Below, one piece after another: positions 55,291-64,000 of a DNA stretch of 64,000 bases; the first letter of the stretch is position 1, and the number at the start of each line of letters is the position of its first letter. The position numbers and the translations under genes are program-made. The stretch lies in the NCBI RefSeq assembly GCF_028553745.1, contig NZ_CP067129.1, forward strand, positions 1,780,501-1,844,500. Direction: 5' to 3'. Under the pieces are notes generated by a model, which did no database searches, had not been told where the DNA came from, and saw only the letters and a list, made by a program, of their open reading frames with translations. Source of the DNA: Paracoccus seriniphilus. GTDB taxonomy: Bacteria > Pseudomonadota > Alphaproteobacteria > Rhodobacterales > Rhodobacteraceae.

Positions 55291-56527
55291 ATCCGATATC
55301 GACCCCATTCTGACGCAGGCCGCCGACCGGTTCGGAACGCCCGCCTATGTCTATTCCACCGATCTGATCGATGCGCGGATCACGGCGCTGGAACGCAGTC
55401 TGGGCCGCTGGTTCAAGCTGTCCTATGCGATGAAGTGCAATCCGAACCCCGAATTGCTGTCCTGGTTGCACAAGCGCATTCCCTGTATCGACGTCTCCTC
55501 GGGCGGAGAGCTGATGCTCGCGCTTGGCGCGGGATGGCGGGCAGATCAGGCGAGTTTCACCGGCCCCGCCAAGCGCGAGGTCGAGTTGCGCCATGCCATC
55601 GAGGCAGGGCTGGGCGAACTGGTGGTCGAATCGCTGCGCGAGGCGCGGCTGGCGAATCGCATCGCCGGTGAAAGCGGCAAGATCCAGAATGTCGTCATCC
55701 GCATAGCCCCGGACCGTGTGCCCAAGGGCTTTGGCGACCAGATGGCCGGGCGACCCAGCCCCTTTGGCATCGACATCGAGGAAGCTCCGGCGGCCCTGAC
55801 CGAGATCGCCGCCCTGCCCCATCTGCGCATCGCGGGTCTGCATATCTATTCCGGCACGCAATGCCTGAAGCCCGCCGCACTTGTCGAGAACTGGGGGATC
55901 TTCATCTCGATCTTTCGCGAGCTGTGCGAACACCATGACCTGCATCCCGACCGGCTGATCTTTGGAGCCGGGTTGGGCATCCCTTATCACCCCGGCGACC
56001 AGGCTCTGGATCTGGATGAGATCGCCGAGGCCATCGCGCCCGAACTGGACGCGCTGCGCAGCGATCCGCGCTTTTCGGACACCGATCTGGTGCTGGAACT
56101 GGGCCGCTATCTTGTCGGCCCGGCAGGCTATTTCGTGACCCGTGTCACCTCGATAAAGGAATCGCGGGGCACCCGCATCGCGATCTGCGATGGCGGCATG
56201 AACGGCCATCTGGCGGCCTCGGGGAATTTCGGCATGGTGTTGCGACGCAATTACGTGATCCATCGCGTCGGTGGCGGAGCGGGCGAGGAACCGATCGACA
56301 TCACCGGCCCGCTCTGCACCTCGATTGACAAGCTGGGGGCCAAGGTCGCCCTGCCCCGCATCGAGGAAGGGGATCTGATTGCCATTCACGCCAGCGGCGC
56401 CTATGGTCCGACCTCCAGCCCGGTGAATTTCATCAGCCATCCCGCCCCGCGCGAGATCATTGCCCAGGGCGGCCAGTTGACCGATGCCACACGCATCGAA
56501 AGCTGCGGCCTGCGCGACCCGTCCTGA
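55271..56527 (+). CDS. PLP-dependent amino acid decarboxylase (Orn/DAP group, exosortase-A-like branch)
   Basis: 418 residues, fold III decarboxylase. PLP-Lys55 in [28 protein letters not shown], the HIYSGTQ loop, [25 protein letters not shown], active-site Cys in [11 protein letters not shown] and the terminal [19 protein letters not shown]. The last two fit the branch found with ligase and ACP genes in exosortase-A loci rather than LysA or SpeC. The substrate may be a free diamino acid or an aminoacyl group bound to the neighbouring ACP; this is inference. The ATG at 55271 ([10 protein letters not shown]) is the best start; a GTG two codons later is also possible. Confidence 0.86.
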   Translation: MRVNRPESDIDPILTQAADRFGTPAYVYSTDLIDARITALERSLGRWFKLSYAMKCNPNPELLSWLHKRIPCIDVSSGGELMLALGAGWRADQASFTGPAKREVELRHAIEAGLGELVVESLREARLANRIAGESGKIQNVVIRIAPDRVPKGFGDQMAGRPSPFGIDIEEAPAALTEIAALPHLRIAGLHIYSGTQCLKPAALVENWGIFISIFRELCEHHDLHPDRLIFGAGLGIPYHPGDQALDLDEIAEAIAPELDALRSDPRFSDTDLVLELGRYLVGPAGYFVTRVTSIKESRGTRIAICDGGMNGHLAASGNFGMVLRRNYVIHRVGGGAGEEPIDITGPLCTSIDKLGAKVALPRIEEGDLIAIHASGAYGPTSSPVNFISHPAPREIIAQGGQLTDATRIESCGLRDPS

Positions 56528-56609
56528 CTGCCCCGTCTGGACCTCGCCCGGTCTGGACCCCGCCCGCAGGATGGGGTTCTGTGCAGGCGATATCAAAATG
56601 GAGTCCGCG

Positions 56610-58307
56610 ATGACGAAACTGGAACAGCGTATCGCGCAGGCACGCGGGGATGAGCCCGCCGATCTGGTGCTGCGCGGTGGCAAGGTCTTTGATCTGATCA
56701 CCGGCACGATGATCGAGGGCGATGTCGCGATCTGCGGCGACCGGATCGTCGGAATCGCTGCGGATTACGAGGGCCGGCACATCATCGATGTCAGCGGGCT
56801 GACGCTGGTTCCGGGTTTCATCGACACGCATCTCCATGTCGAAAGCAGTCTGGTGACCCCTTTCGAATTCGACAGATGCGTCACCCCCCGCGGGATCACC
56901 ACCGCGATCTGTGATCCGCATGAGATCGCAAATGTCATCGGGATCGACGGCATCCGCTATTTCCAGCAGGCGTCGGAACATCTGCTGATGGACCTGCGGG
57001 TGCAGCTGTCATCATGCGTGCCCTCGACCGAGATGGAAACATCCGGCGCCCGAATCGAGGCTGACGATCTGCAGCAGATGATGAACCACCCTTCGGGCAT
57101 CGGTCTGGCCGAATTCATGAACTATCCCGGCGTGATCCATCGCGATCCGGCCGCACTGGCCAAGCTGAAGCTGTTCGAGGGCGGTCATATCGACGGCCAT
57201 TGCCCGCAACTGTCCGGGCGCGACCTGAACGCCTATATCAGCGCCGGCATCCGCACCGAGCACGAGGCCACGACCGCAGAGGAAGCGCTGGAAAAACTGC
57301 GCAAGGGGATGCGCGTGCTGATCCGCGAGGGTTCGGTGTCCAAGGATCTGGACGCCCTGCAGCCGGTGCTGACCGAGGCCACCAGTGCCTATATCTGCCT
57401 GTGCACGGATGACCGAAATCCGCTGGATATCGGCGAATATGGCCATCTGGACTACATGATCCGCCGCCTGATCGAACTGGGCACATCACCGCTGGCCGCC
57501 TATCGCGCCGCATCGCTTTCCGCTGCCGAAGCCTTTGGCCTGAAGGATCGCGGGCTGATTGCACCGGGGTTGCGCGCCGATATCGTCGCCATTGACGATC
57601 TAGCGTCCTGCCGGGCGCAACTGGTTCTGACCGCTGGCCGTCCGGTCACGGATGAGGCCTTTGCCGCGCGGCGTGATATTGCCCCTGTCGGCCGCAATTC
57701 GGTTCTCGCCCCGCAAGTGAGCGCCGAGGATTTCCGTTCGACCGGCAATCGCAGCCAGACCGATGTCATCGGCATCATCGAAGGCAAGATCATCACCCGC
57801 CATCTGAGTGAAGAAATCCGGCCCGTCGATGGTGACAAGCGCCCCGATCCCAGCCGCGATCTGGCACGGATCGCGGTCATCGAGCGCCATGGCAAGAACG
57901 GCAATATCGCCACCGGGTTCGTGCGCGGCTTTGACATCAAGGGCGGGGCCATCGCCTCGACCGTATGTCATGACCATCACAATATTGCCGTCGTCGGAAT
58001 GGACTATGATGACATGGCGCTGGCCGCAAACCGCTTGAGCCGGATCGAAGGCGGGTTCGTCGTCGTCAGGGACGGGGAAATCCTCGCCGAACTGGCACTG
58101 CCCGTCGCCGGGCTGATGAGCCTGATGCCCTTTGAAGAGGTCGGCGACGCGCTGATCACCCTGCGAGCTGCCGCGCGCGATCTGGGCGTCATGCTGGAAG
58201 AGCCTTTCCTGCAACTGGCCTTTCTGGCCCTGCCCGTCATTCCGGCGCTGAAGATCACCGATCGAGGGCTGGTCGATGTCACGAAATTCGAGATCATCGC
58301 CGGTTGA
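56610..58307 (+). CDS. ade: Adenine deaminase
   Basis: 565 residues; amidohydrolase converting adenine to hypoxanthine. [20 protein letters not shown] carries the metal histidines, followed by [50 protein letters not shown] and the C-terminal [20 protein letters not shown] of bacterial Ade. The start at 56610 follows GGAG by 7 bases; an ATG four codons earlier is less well placed. It is 82 bases downstream of the decarboxylase gene. It is probably an ordinary purine salvage gene and not part of the cassette. Confidence 0.95.
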   Translation: MTKLEQRIAQARGDEPADLVLRGGKVFDLITGTMIEGDVAICGDRIVGIAADYEGRHIIDVSGLTLVPGFIDTHLHVESSLVTPFEFDRCVTPRGITTAICDPHEIANVIGIDGIRYFQQASEHLLMDLRVQLSSCVPSTEMETSGARIEADDLQQMMNHPSGIGLAEFMNYPGVIHRDPAALAKLKLFEGGHIDGHCPQLSGRDLNAYISAGIRTEHEATTAEEALEKLRKGMRVLIREGSVSKDLDALQPVLTEATSAYICLCTDDRNPLDIGEYGHLDYMIRRLIELGTSPLAAYRAASLSAAEAFGLKDRGLIAPGLRADIVAIDDLASCRAQLVLTAGRPVTDEAFAARRDIAPVGRNSVLAPQVSAEDFRSTGNRSQTDVIGIIEGKIITRHLSEEIRPVDGDKRPDPSRDLARIAVIERHGKNGNIATGFVRGFDIKGGAIASTVCHDHHNIAVVGMDYDDMALAANRLSRIEGGFVVVRDGEILAELALPVAGLMSLMPFEEVGDALITLRAAARDLGVMLEEPFLQLAFLALPVIPALKITDRGLVDVTKFEIIAG

Positions 58308-58319
58308 GACAGGCCCTGC

Positions 58320-58904
58320 CTAGCCGCGCACCCGTTCCACGGCCGCGATCGCGGTGGCAACGGCCTCGTCGATATCCATGTTGCTGGTGTCGATGATCAC
58401 CGCATCATCAGCCGGACGAAGGGGGGCAGCGGCGCGCTCACTGTCGCGGCGATCGCGTTCGCGCAACTGCACCAGCATCTCGGCCGGATCGGCATTCAAT
58501 TCCTGGGCGCGGCGCGCGGCGCGGACCTCATCCGAGGCCACGACATAAAGTTTCACCGGCGCCTGCGGACAGATCACCGTGCCGATATCGCGCCCGTCCA
58601 GAACCGCCCCCGGTTCACGCAGGGCAAAGCGATGCTGGAAATCGACCAAAGCGGCCCTGACATCGGCAATGGCGGCAATGCGGCTTGCGGCCTGCCCGGC
58701 TTCGGCACTGCGCAGATCCGGCCGCGCCAGATCCTCTGCCGTCAGGCTGCGTGCCGCCTCGACCGGATCGCCGCCCTTGGCGCCAGTGGCGCGATAAAGC
58801 AGACCGGTATCCAGATGATGAAAGCCAAAATGATCCGAGATCGCACGCGCGATGGTGCCCTTTCCCGAGGCAGCCGGGCCGTCGATGGCGATGACAAATG
58901 GCAT
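58320..58904 (-). CDS. cmk: Cytidylate kinase
   Basis: 194 residues, slightly short for Cmk (about 210-225). P-loop [26 protein letters not shown], the [20 protein letters not shown] stretch and [20 protein letters not shown] fit d(CMP) kinase. The NMP-binding insert typical of enterobacterial Cmk is shortened, which is usual in alphaproteobacteria. Converges with ade, 12 bases apart. Confidence 0.93.
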   Translation of the reverse strand: MPFVIAIDGPAASGKGTIARAISDHFGFHHLDTGLLYRATGAKGGDPVEAARSLTAEDLARPDLRSAEAGQAASRIAAIADVRAALVDFQHRFALREPGAVLDGRDIGTVICPQAPVKLYVVASDEVRAARRAQELNADPAEMLVQLRERDRRDSERAAAPLRPADDAVIIDTSNMDIDEAVATAIAAVERVRG

Positions 58905-59081
58905 GTGAAATTGATCCGCTTCTGGTCAAGGCTTGAAGTCGTCTCAATCGCACAGGTCCGCCCGCAAGGTCCAGCCCGCGAGGCTTCCTTGCAGCGTCTT
59001 TCGAAATTGTGCTTGGCAAATGCCCTGCCTTGTTCTCCAATGGTCGCGTTGTATTTGTAGTTTCCATTTCCTGTCGTATTC

Positions 59082-59828
59082 ATGCAGACCGATTTTCTTG
59101 AAACCATTCTGAGCGCACGGACCGATACTGACGTGCAGCACCATTTTCTCGAGACCCTCGACCATCTCGGATTTTCTCACGGCCTTTATGCAGCACGCTT
59201 CATGCTGTCATTGCCAGACAGCATATCCCGCGAGGACTATTATTGCTTTGGCAATTTTCCGGCGCCCTTCATGGATGCCATCGAGTCGCGGCAGTTGCTT
59301 GCCTCGTCTCATTGGATGACGTGGTCCCATCAGCAGACGGGCAGCGCCCCCTGCCAGCAGATCGATGCGGAACTGACCACCGAATGCGCACGCCTTGCGG
59401 ATCGGCACGGGCTGAATTCGGGATATGTCCTCAGCCTCAGAAACCAGATTCCCGACGTGCACGGGATGGTGGTCGTCACACCACATGCGCATGCCAGTCC
59501 GATCAAAAGCCGTCGTTTGTGGGAGATCGCTGGCGGACGAATACGGATGCTGTCCACCCTGCTGCATTTCCGTATGGCTACCCTGCGGCGAAACCGCCGC
59601 GCACAATCCCTGACCCGTCGGCAGCGCGAAGTTCTGGAATGGAGTGCGACAGGCAAGACCGTTTCGGAAACCGCAGTGATCCTGGGGGTTTCGGCAGCGA
59701 CCGTCGAAAAGCACCTGCGCCTGGCCCGTGCCGCGATGTCCGCAGGCAATACGGCACAGGCCATTCTGAAAGCCTATGTGACCGATCAGCTGTTCACGAC
59801 AAGTTCAGACAAATACGATAAAAGGTAA
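59082..59828 (+). CDS. LuxR-type regulator, autoinducer-binding family (solo)
   Basis: 248 residues: N-terminal autoinducer-binding-like domain and C-terminal LuxR HTH (LTRRQREVLEWSATGKTVSETAVILGVSAATVEKHL). The Asp-Pro pair that normally contacts the acyl-homoserine lactone is not where expected (ESRQLLASSHWMTW), though a Trp is kept, so the pocket may bind something else or be altered. No luxI-type synthase lies in the window. Divergent from cmk with 177 bases between. No ribosome site is obvious; the ATG at 59082 is the first in-frame Met. Confidence 0.85.
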   Translation: MQTDFLETILSARTDTDVQHHFLETLDHLGFSHGLYAARFMLSLPDSISREDYYCFGNFPAPFMDAIESRQLLASSHWMTWSHQQTGSAPCQQIDAELTTECARLADRHGLNSGYVLSLRNQIPDVHGMVVVTPHAHASPIKSRRLWEIAGGRIRMLSTLLHFRMATLRRNRRAQSLTRRQREVLEWSATGKTVSETAVILGVSAATVEKHLRLARAAMSAGNTAQAILKAYVTDQLFTTSSDKYDKR

Positions 59829-60103
59829 GGGATTCCTGACTTTATCTTCCAAGCAGGGAATACTCTATTCGATCTGCTCCATGAGTGGTGACACCTCGGT
59901 GTCAGGAGCTTGCATCCATTGTTCAACGTTGCCTGAACGGGTGCATACCGGCCTTGCCGGTCGGTCCTGCCGGTCACGCCATTTGCTGTGCCCGGCAGGG
60001 CCGGGTTTCCCCAACGCGACCACCGGAGTGCCGCAATGAAAAACGCCGGCCAATGGCCGGCGTTCATCCTTTGCATCGATGGGCAATGCTGCCCCGTCAG
60101 GAA
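59829..60103. terminator. Intergenic region with the tsf terminator (60042-60064)
   Basis: AACGCCGGCC (60042-60051), loop AAT, GGCCGGCGTT (60055-60064): a 10-base perfect stem, followed on the minus strand by TTTCATT. It lies 40 bases after the tsf stop. A second smaller hairpin ACCGGC/GCCGGT (59947-59961) closer to the luxR gene has no T-run. The rest shows no gene. Confidence 0.75.
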
Positions 60104-60994
60104 TCAGGAGCCGCCCAGGGTCTTGGCGACCTCTGCTGCGAAGTCTTCTTCTTTCTTCTCGATGCCTTCACCGACAGCAACGCGGGCATAGCCGGTCACT
60201 TCGACACCGGCTTCCTTGGCGGCATCGGCAACGGTCACATCGGGATTGACGACGAATTTCTGACCCAGAAGCGTGACTTCCTCGAAGAATTTCTTCATCC
60301 GGCCTTCGATCATCTTTTCGATCACGGCATCGGGTTTGCCCGATTCACGAGCCTGTTCGGTCAGAACGGTTTTTTCACGTTCGACCAGGGCCGGATCCAG
60401 ATCTTCGGCCGAGAGCGAAGCCGGGTTGGTTGCCGCAATATGCATTGCGATCTGACGGCCGATTTCCTTGGCCTTGTCCTCGGGGCCATTCAGCGCGACC
60501 AGAACACCGATCTTGCCCATGCCTTCAGCGGCGGCATTGTGGACATAGGACACGATCGTGTTGCCTTCCAGAACGTGCATCCGGCGCAGGGTCATGTTCT
60601 CGCCGATACGCGCGATGGCATCGGTCAGCACATCGGCGACGGGACGGCCGTTCAGATTGGTCGCTTTCAGAACCTCGATATCGTCACCGGTGGTCAGGGC
60701 GACATCGGCGATGTCCCGAACCAGCTGTTGGAAGTCGGCATTCTTTGCAACGAAATCGGTTTCCGAGTTCAGCTCGACGGCAACACCCTTGCCATCGGTG
60801 ACGGAGACACCGACCAGACCTTCGGCAGCAACGCGGCCGGATTTCTTGGCAGCTTTTGCCAGGCCCTTGGTGCGCAGCCAGTCAACGGCGGCTTCCATGT
60901 TGCCTTCGTTTTCGGTCAGCGCCTTCTTGGCGTCCATCATACCTGCGCCGGTTTTCTCGCGCAGCTCTTTCACCATCGCGGCAGTGATAGCCAT
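60104..60994 (-). CDS. tsf: Translation elongation factor Ts
   Basis: 296 residues. [20 protein letters not shown], the [14 protein letters not shown] core that displaces Mg from EF-Tu, and the two following subdomains with the [25 protein letters not shown] region are typical. The start at 60994 follows AAAGGAG. Downstream of rpsB by 97 bases and transcribed with it. Confidence 0.97.
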   Translation of the reverse strand: MAITAAMVKELREKTGAGMMDAKKALTENEGNMEAAVDWLRTKGLAKAAKKSGRVAAEGLVGVSVTDGKGVAVELNSETDFVAKNADFQQLVRDIADVALTTGDDIEVLKATNLNGRPVADVLTDAIARIGENMTLRRMHVLEGNTIVSYVHNAAAEGMGKIGVLVALNGPEDKAKEIGRQIAMHIAATNPASLSAEDLDPALVEREKTVLTEQARESGKPDAVIEKMIEGRMKKFFEEVTLLGQKFVVNPDVTVADAAKEAGVEVTGYARVAVGEGIEKKEEDFAAEVAKTLGGS

Positions 60995-61091
60995 GATCCG
61001 TCTCCTTTGTTCAACACGTCAGGCGGGGCATATCCCCGCCTGACGACAATTCCGTAAATCTACGGCGTAATTCGATCCGTTCCGATCGGGA

Positions 61092-61889
61092 TCAGGCGTC
61101 GGTCGTGGCCTGCTCTTCGGCTTTGACCTCGGCTTCGCCTTCACCCAGCAGCTCTTCAGGAGCTTCGGCCAGAGCACCGACATCAACGCCGGCAGCGCCC
61201 ATTTGTGCCGACATGCCTTCCAGGGCCGCACGGCTGACCAGATCGCAATACAGCGCGATGGCACGGGCCGCATCGTCGTTGCCGGGGATGATGTAATCCA
61301 CGCCATCGGGCGAGCAGTTGGTGTCGACGACGGCCACGACCGGGATACCCAGTTTCTTGGCTTCGGCGATGGCCAGGTCTTCCTTGTTCACGTCGATGAC
61401 GAACAGCAGATCGGGAAGGCCGCCCATGTCGCGGATACCGCCAAGCGAAGCCTGCAGTTTGGCTTGCTCGCGCTCAAGGCCCAGACGCTCTTTCTTGGTC
61501 ATGCCTTCGGCGCCGCCAGCCATGGTTTCGTCAATCGCCTTCAGGCGGTTGATCGACTGCGACACGGTTTTCCAGTTGGTCAGCGTGCCACCCAGCCAGC
61601 GGTGGTTCATGTAGAACTGAGCCGATCTTTCGGCGGCATCTGCGATGGCTTTCTGGGCCTGACGCTTGGTGCCGACGAACAGCACGCGGCCACCTTTGGC
61701 AACCGTGTCATGCACGACCTGCAGCGCCGCATCCAGCATGGGAACGGTCTGGGTCAGATCGAGAATGTGGATGCCGTTACGGTCACCATAGATGTATTCG
61801 CCCATGCGGGGGTTCCACCGCTGGGTTTGGTGACCATAGTGAACGCCAGCTTCCAACAGCTGACGCAGAGAAAATTCGGGAAGCGCCAT
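61092..61889 (-). CDS. rpsB: 30S ribosomal protein S2
   Basis: 265 residues. [21 protein letters not shown] and [20 protein letters not shown] open the protein; [32 protein letters not shown] and [25 protein letters not shown] are diagnostic. The start at 61889 has AAGGA 8 bases upstream; the 47-codon upstream extension is leader. The tail of about 30 residues is rich in Ala and Glu, as in other alphaproteobacteria. Confidence 0.97.
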   Translation of the reverse strand: MALPEFSLRQLLEAGVHYGHQTQRWNPRMGEYIYGDRNGIHILDLTQTVPMLDAALQVVHDTVAKGGRVLFVGTKRQAQKAIADAAERSAQFYMNHRWLGGTLTNWKTVSQSINRLKAIDETMAGGAEGMTKKERLGLEREQAKLQASLGGIRDMGGLPDLLFVIDVNKEDLAIAEAKKLGIPVVAVVDTNCSPDGVDYIIPGNDDAARAIALYCDLVSRAALEGMSAQMGAAGVDVGALAEAPEELLGEGEAEVKAEEQATTDA

Positions 61890-62054
61890 ATCCATGTCCT
61901 TTCCGGTTTGCGCCTTGGCAGAGGTTTTGAAGGCAAATGCCTCAACCGGTGGACCTTTCGCGGATGTCTCCCGCAAGGGCCCTCCTCTGCCTGAGAAGTG
62001 AGCGGGCAAATAGCCTCTGCCCGCGACCATTGCAAGTGTTTTCCGCGTGACCTG

Positions 62055-63605
62055 CTAGACGAAGGCGTCCGGCACGGCCGCTTTCTTGCGGGCGACGTAA
62101 TCATCAAGCGCCTCGGCGATGCCCGGATCAATCGCCGGAGCCTGATATTCGCCCAGCATTTTCTGCACCTTCTGCGCAGCAAGCGTGGCGGTATCGCGGG
62201 CACCTTCCTCTTCCCAGGTCTCGAAAGGCTTGTAGTCCAGCAGGCCGCTGCGCCAGAAGGCGTCCTTGTAATTGTCCTGCGTATGCGCGCAGCCCAGGAA
62301 GTGGCCGCCCGGCCCGACCTCGCGGATGGCATCCATGCCCTGCCCGTTCGCAGAGATGTCCACCCCGGCGGCCAACTTGTGCAGCACCCCCAACTGGTCC
62401 GCGTCCATGACATATTTCTCATAGCAGGAGACCAGCCCGCCCTCCAGCCAGCCACAGGCATGCAGCATGAAGTTCACCCCGGACAGCAGGCCGATATTCA
62501 GGCTGTTCGCCGTCTCATAGGCCGCCTGCGCATCGGGCAGCTTTGACCCGCAGAACGATCCCGCACTGCGATAGGGCAGACCCAGTCGCCGCGCCAGTTG
62601 CCCGGCCCCAAGGGTGATCTGCGCAGCCTCGGGCGTGCCGAATGTCGGCGCACCGCTGTTCATGTCGATCGAGGTCACGAAGGCACCAAAGACCACTGGC
62701 GCGCCCTTGCGGATCAACTGACTGTAAGCCACGCCGGCCATGACCTCGGCCAGCACCTGCGTGAGGGTTCCAGCGACCGTCACCGGAGCCATCGCGCCCC
62801 CGACGATAAAGGGGCTGATGATCGCGGCCTGATTGGCCCGGGCATAGGCCTCCAGCGCCCCCATCATGACCGAATCGAAGGTCAGCGGGCTGTTGATATT
62901 GACCAGGCTGGTCATCACCGTGTGCTGATCGACAAAATCGCTGCCAAAGAGAATGCGCGACATCTCGATCGAATCCTCGGCCCTTTCAGGCAGGGTCACC
63001 GAACCCATGTAGGGTTTGTCCGACAGCGTCATATGGGCCTGCAGCATATCCAGATGCCGCTTGTTCACCGCGACATCGGTCGGCTCGCAGACAGTGCCGC
63101 CACTGTGATGCAGCCATTTCGACATCTGGCCCAGCTTCACGAAATTGCGGAAATCCTCGATTGTCGCATAGCGGCGACCGCCCGCCTGATCACGCACGAA
63201 GGGCGGGCCATAGACCGGTGCCAGAACCAGGTTGCGCCCGCCGATCTCGACATTGCGTTCGGGGTTGCGCGCATGCTGCGTAAAGGTCGAGGGTGCCGTT
63301 GCGCAAAGCTGGCGCGCCAGCCCCCGGGGGATGCGCACCCTTTCCCCGTCAATATCGGCACCGGCATCCTTCCACAGCGCAAGCGCTGCGGGGTTGTCGA
63401 CGAAATTGACGCCGACTTCCTGCAGCACGGTTTCGGCATTGGCCTCGATGATCTCCAGCGCCTCGGTGTTCAGTATCTCGAAATCGGGCACATTGCGGGT
63501 GATAAAGCGCGAAAACTCGGACCGGGTGGCCGTTCGTTCCGCCCGGCGCGCGGCCCCACCACCTGATCTGCGACCACGGCGCACCGCGCCTGCTTCTTGG
63601 GTCAT
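62055..63605 (-). CDS. Trimethylamine methyltransferase family protein (non-pyrrolysine MttB superfamily)
   Basis: 516 residues. TIM-barrel of the MttB family: ATIEDFRNFVKLGQMSKWLHH, SGGTVCEPTDV, NINSPLTFDSVMMGALEAYA, PVTVAGTLTQVLAEVMAGVA, YRSAGSFCGSKLPDAQAAYE and DQLGVLHKLAAGVD. The frame has no in-frame amber codon, so it is not pyrrolysine-dependent. The best-known non-pyrrolysine relatives transfer methyl groups from glycine betaine or similar quaternary amines to a corrinoid protein. No corrinoid protein or methyltransferase partner is visible within the window. The start is ATG at 63605 (GGAG 8 bases before) or GTG at 63608. Confidence 0.88.
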   Translation of the reverse strand: MTQEAGAVRRGRRSGGGAARRAERTATRSEFSRFITRNVPDFEILNTEALEIIEANAETVLQEVGVNFVDNPAALALWKDAGADIDGERVRIPRGLARQLCATAPSTFTQHARNPERNVEIGGRNLVLAPVYGPPFVRDQAGGRRYATIEDFRNFVKLGQMSKWLHHSGGTVCEPTDVAVNKRHLDMLQAHMTLSDKPYMGSVTLPERAEDSIEMSRILFGSDFVDQHTVMTSLVNINSPLTFDSVMMGALEAYARANQAAIISPFIVGGAMAPVTVAGTLTQVLAEVMAGVAYSQLIRKGAPVVFGAFVTSIDMNSGAPTFGTPEAAQITLGAGQLARRLGLPYRSAGSFCGSKLPDAQAAYETANSLNIGLLSGVNFMLHACGWLEGGLVSCYEKYVMDADQLGVLHKLAAGVDISANGQGMDAIREVGPGGHFLGCAHTQDNYKDAFWRSGLLDYKPFETWEEEGARDTATLAAQKVQKMLGEYQAPAIDPGIAEALDDYVARKKAAVPDAFV

Positions 63606-63815
63606 CACATCTTCTCCACGTCTCGACTTTATCCAGTGATACCCCCGCCATCATCCCTGCGCGCCATGTTTGCGCCGGTCCGTCGCCTCAAAGCGACATT
63701 CGGTGGCCGGAAAGCGCCGCAGGGCAAAACTGACTAAAAGGATGAATTGTATCGCAGGGTCGCAACCTGCAACATAGGGTCATACATAAATCCCGAGATG
63801 AAAGGAAAGGCCGCG

Positions 63816-64000
63816 ATGAGCAGCCAGTTCCGCTTTGGCAGAAACTATGACTTCAGGGAACTTCTGGCAGACGGCATCGTGCATGGCCTGGGGGTGGTTC
63901 TGGCGCTGATCGGCGTCACGGCCCTGATCTTTCACGCCAGCATCTGGGGCAATCCGGGCATGCGGATCGCGGCCTGGGTCTATGGGCTGGGGCTGATCGG
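63816..64000 (+). CDS. Hemolysin III family membrane protein (C-terminus beyond window)
   Basis: Only 61 codons are present. MSSQFRFGRNYDFRELLADG and IVHGLGVVLALIGVTALIFH fit the opening of the hemolysin III/adipoQ-receptor family (YqfA-like), where ADxxxHxxG is characteristic. The ATG at 63816 follows AAAGGAAAGG; an in-frame ATG at 63798 is less likely. It reads out of the right edge of the window. Confidence 0.75.
   Translation, partial: MSSQFRFGRNYDFRELLADGIVHGLGVVLALIGVTALIFHASIWGNPGMRIAAWVYGLGLI

Noticed and set aside
55178-56707. Minus-strand frame of 509 codons across the decarboxylase gene and the ade start
   Set aside because: Antisense of two recognised genes.
61890-62054. Riboswitch or autoregulatory leader before rpsB
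   Set aside because: The leader is long enough, but I could not fold a known motif in it with confidence.

Overview
The window reads as chromosomal DNA of a high-GC alphaproteobacterium, most likely a Rhodobacteraceae member close to Paracoccus. This rests on the protein sequences, the mix of TRAP, TTT, Dpp and BCCT transporters, the zapA/coiled-coil pair, and the dnaX-ybaB-recR, glcDEF and rpsB-tsf blocks. Taxonomy is inferred, not tested. About 60 protein genes or remnants, one tRNA and no CRISPR array were found. Many long antisense frames exist only because of GC-rich third positions and are not genes.

1-31 kb is a catabolic accessory region. At the left edge an operon on the minus strand (8389 down to 1) encodes a CoA-acylating aldehyde dehydrogenase like SauS, an acyl-CoA ligase like SauT, a complete tripartite tricarboxylate transporter (TctC, TctB, TctA), a small unknown ORF and the start of a cytoplasmic molybdopterin oxidoreductase resembling the sulfite dehydrogenase SoeA. 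A divergent LacI-type regulator with a clear operator controls it. The best reading is uptake and oxidation of a sulfonate such as sulfoacetate. From 9.6 to 21.5 kb lies a dipeptide-type ABC transporter with three DAO-family flavin oxidases (two of them paralogues), a 2-hydroxyacid dehydrogenase, an SDR and a MarR regulator. From 22.3 to 30.6 kb a TAXI-type TRAP transporter, a two-component system and an OFA-type MFS carrier are clustered. The response regulator has lost the GAFTGA loop, and three operator-like repeats spaced exactly 42 bp apart precede the MFS gene.

32.0-33.7 kb is a recombination scar: the C-terminal part of a leucine-dehydrogenase-like gene, frameshifted in a G9 run, abuts the C-terminal part of a type I methyltransferase (HsdM), next to tRNA-Ser(GCU). 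33.8-51.7 kb is mostly core: ychF, trpA, a TerB/J-domain protein, dnaX-ybaB-recR, a small heat-shock protein, glycolate oxidase glcDEF, an MFS exporter, an esterase, zapA, a BCCT carrier, hisB and hisH.

51.75-56.5 kb, directly after hisH, carries an unusual compact cassette: GT61-type glycosyltransferase, serine-acetyltransferase-like LbH protein, AMP-forming ligase, acyl carrier protein and a PLP-dependent decarboxylase. The last four overlap one another. The set resembles part of exosortase-A loci, but no exosortase is present. It is the strongest candidate for an uncharacterised biosynthetic system. The window closes with adenine deaminase, cmk, a LuxR-type solo, tsf, rpsB, a non-pyrrolysine MttB-family protein and the start of a hemolysin III family gene.
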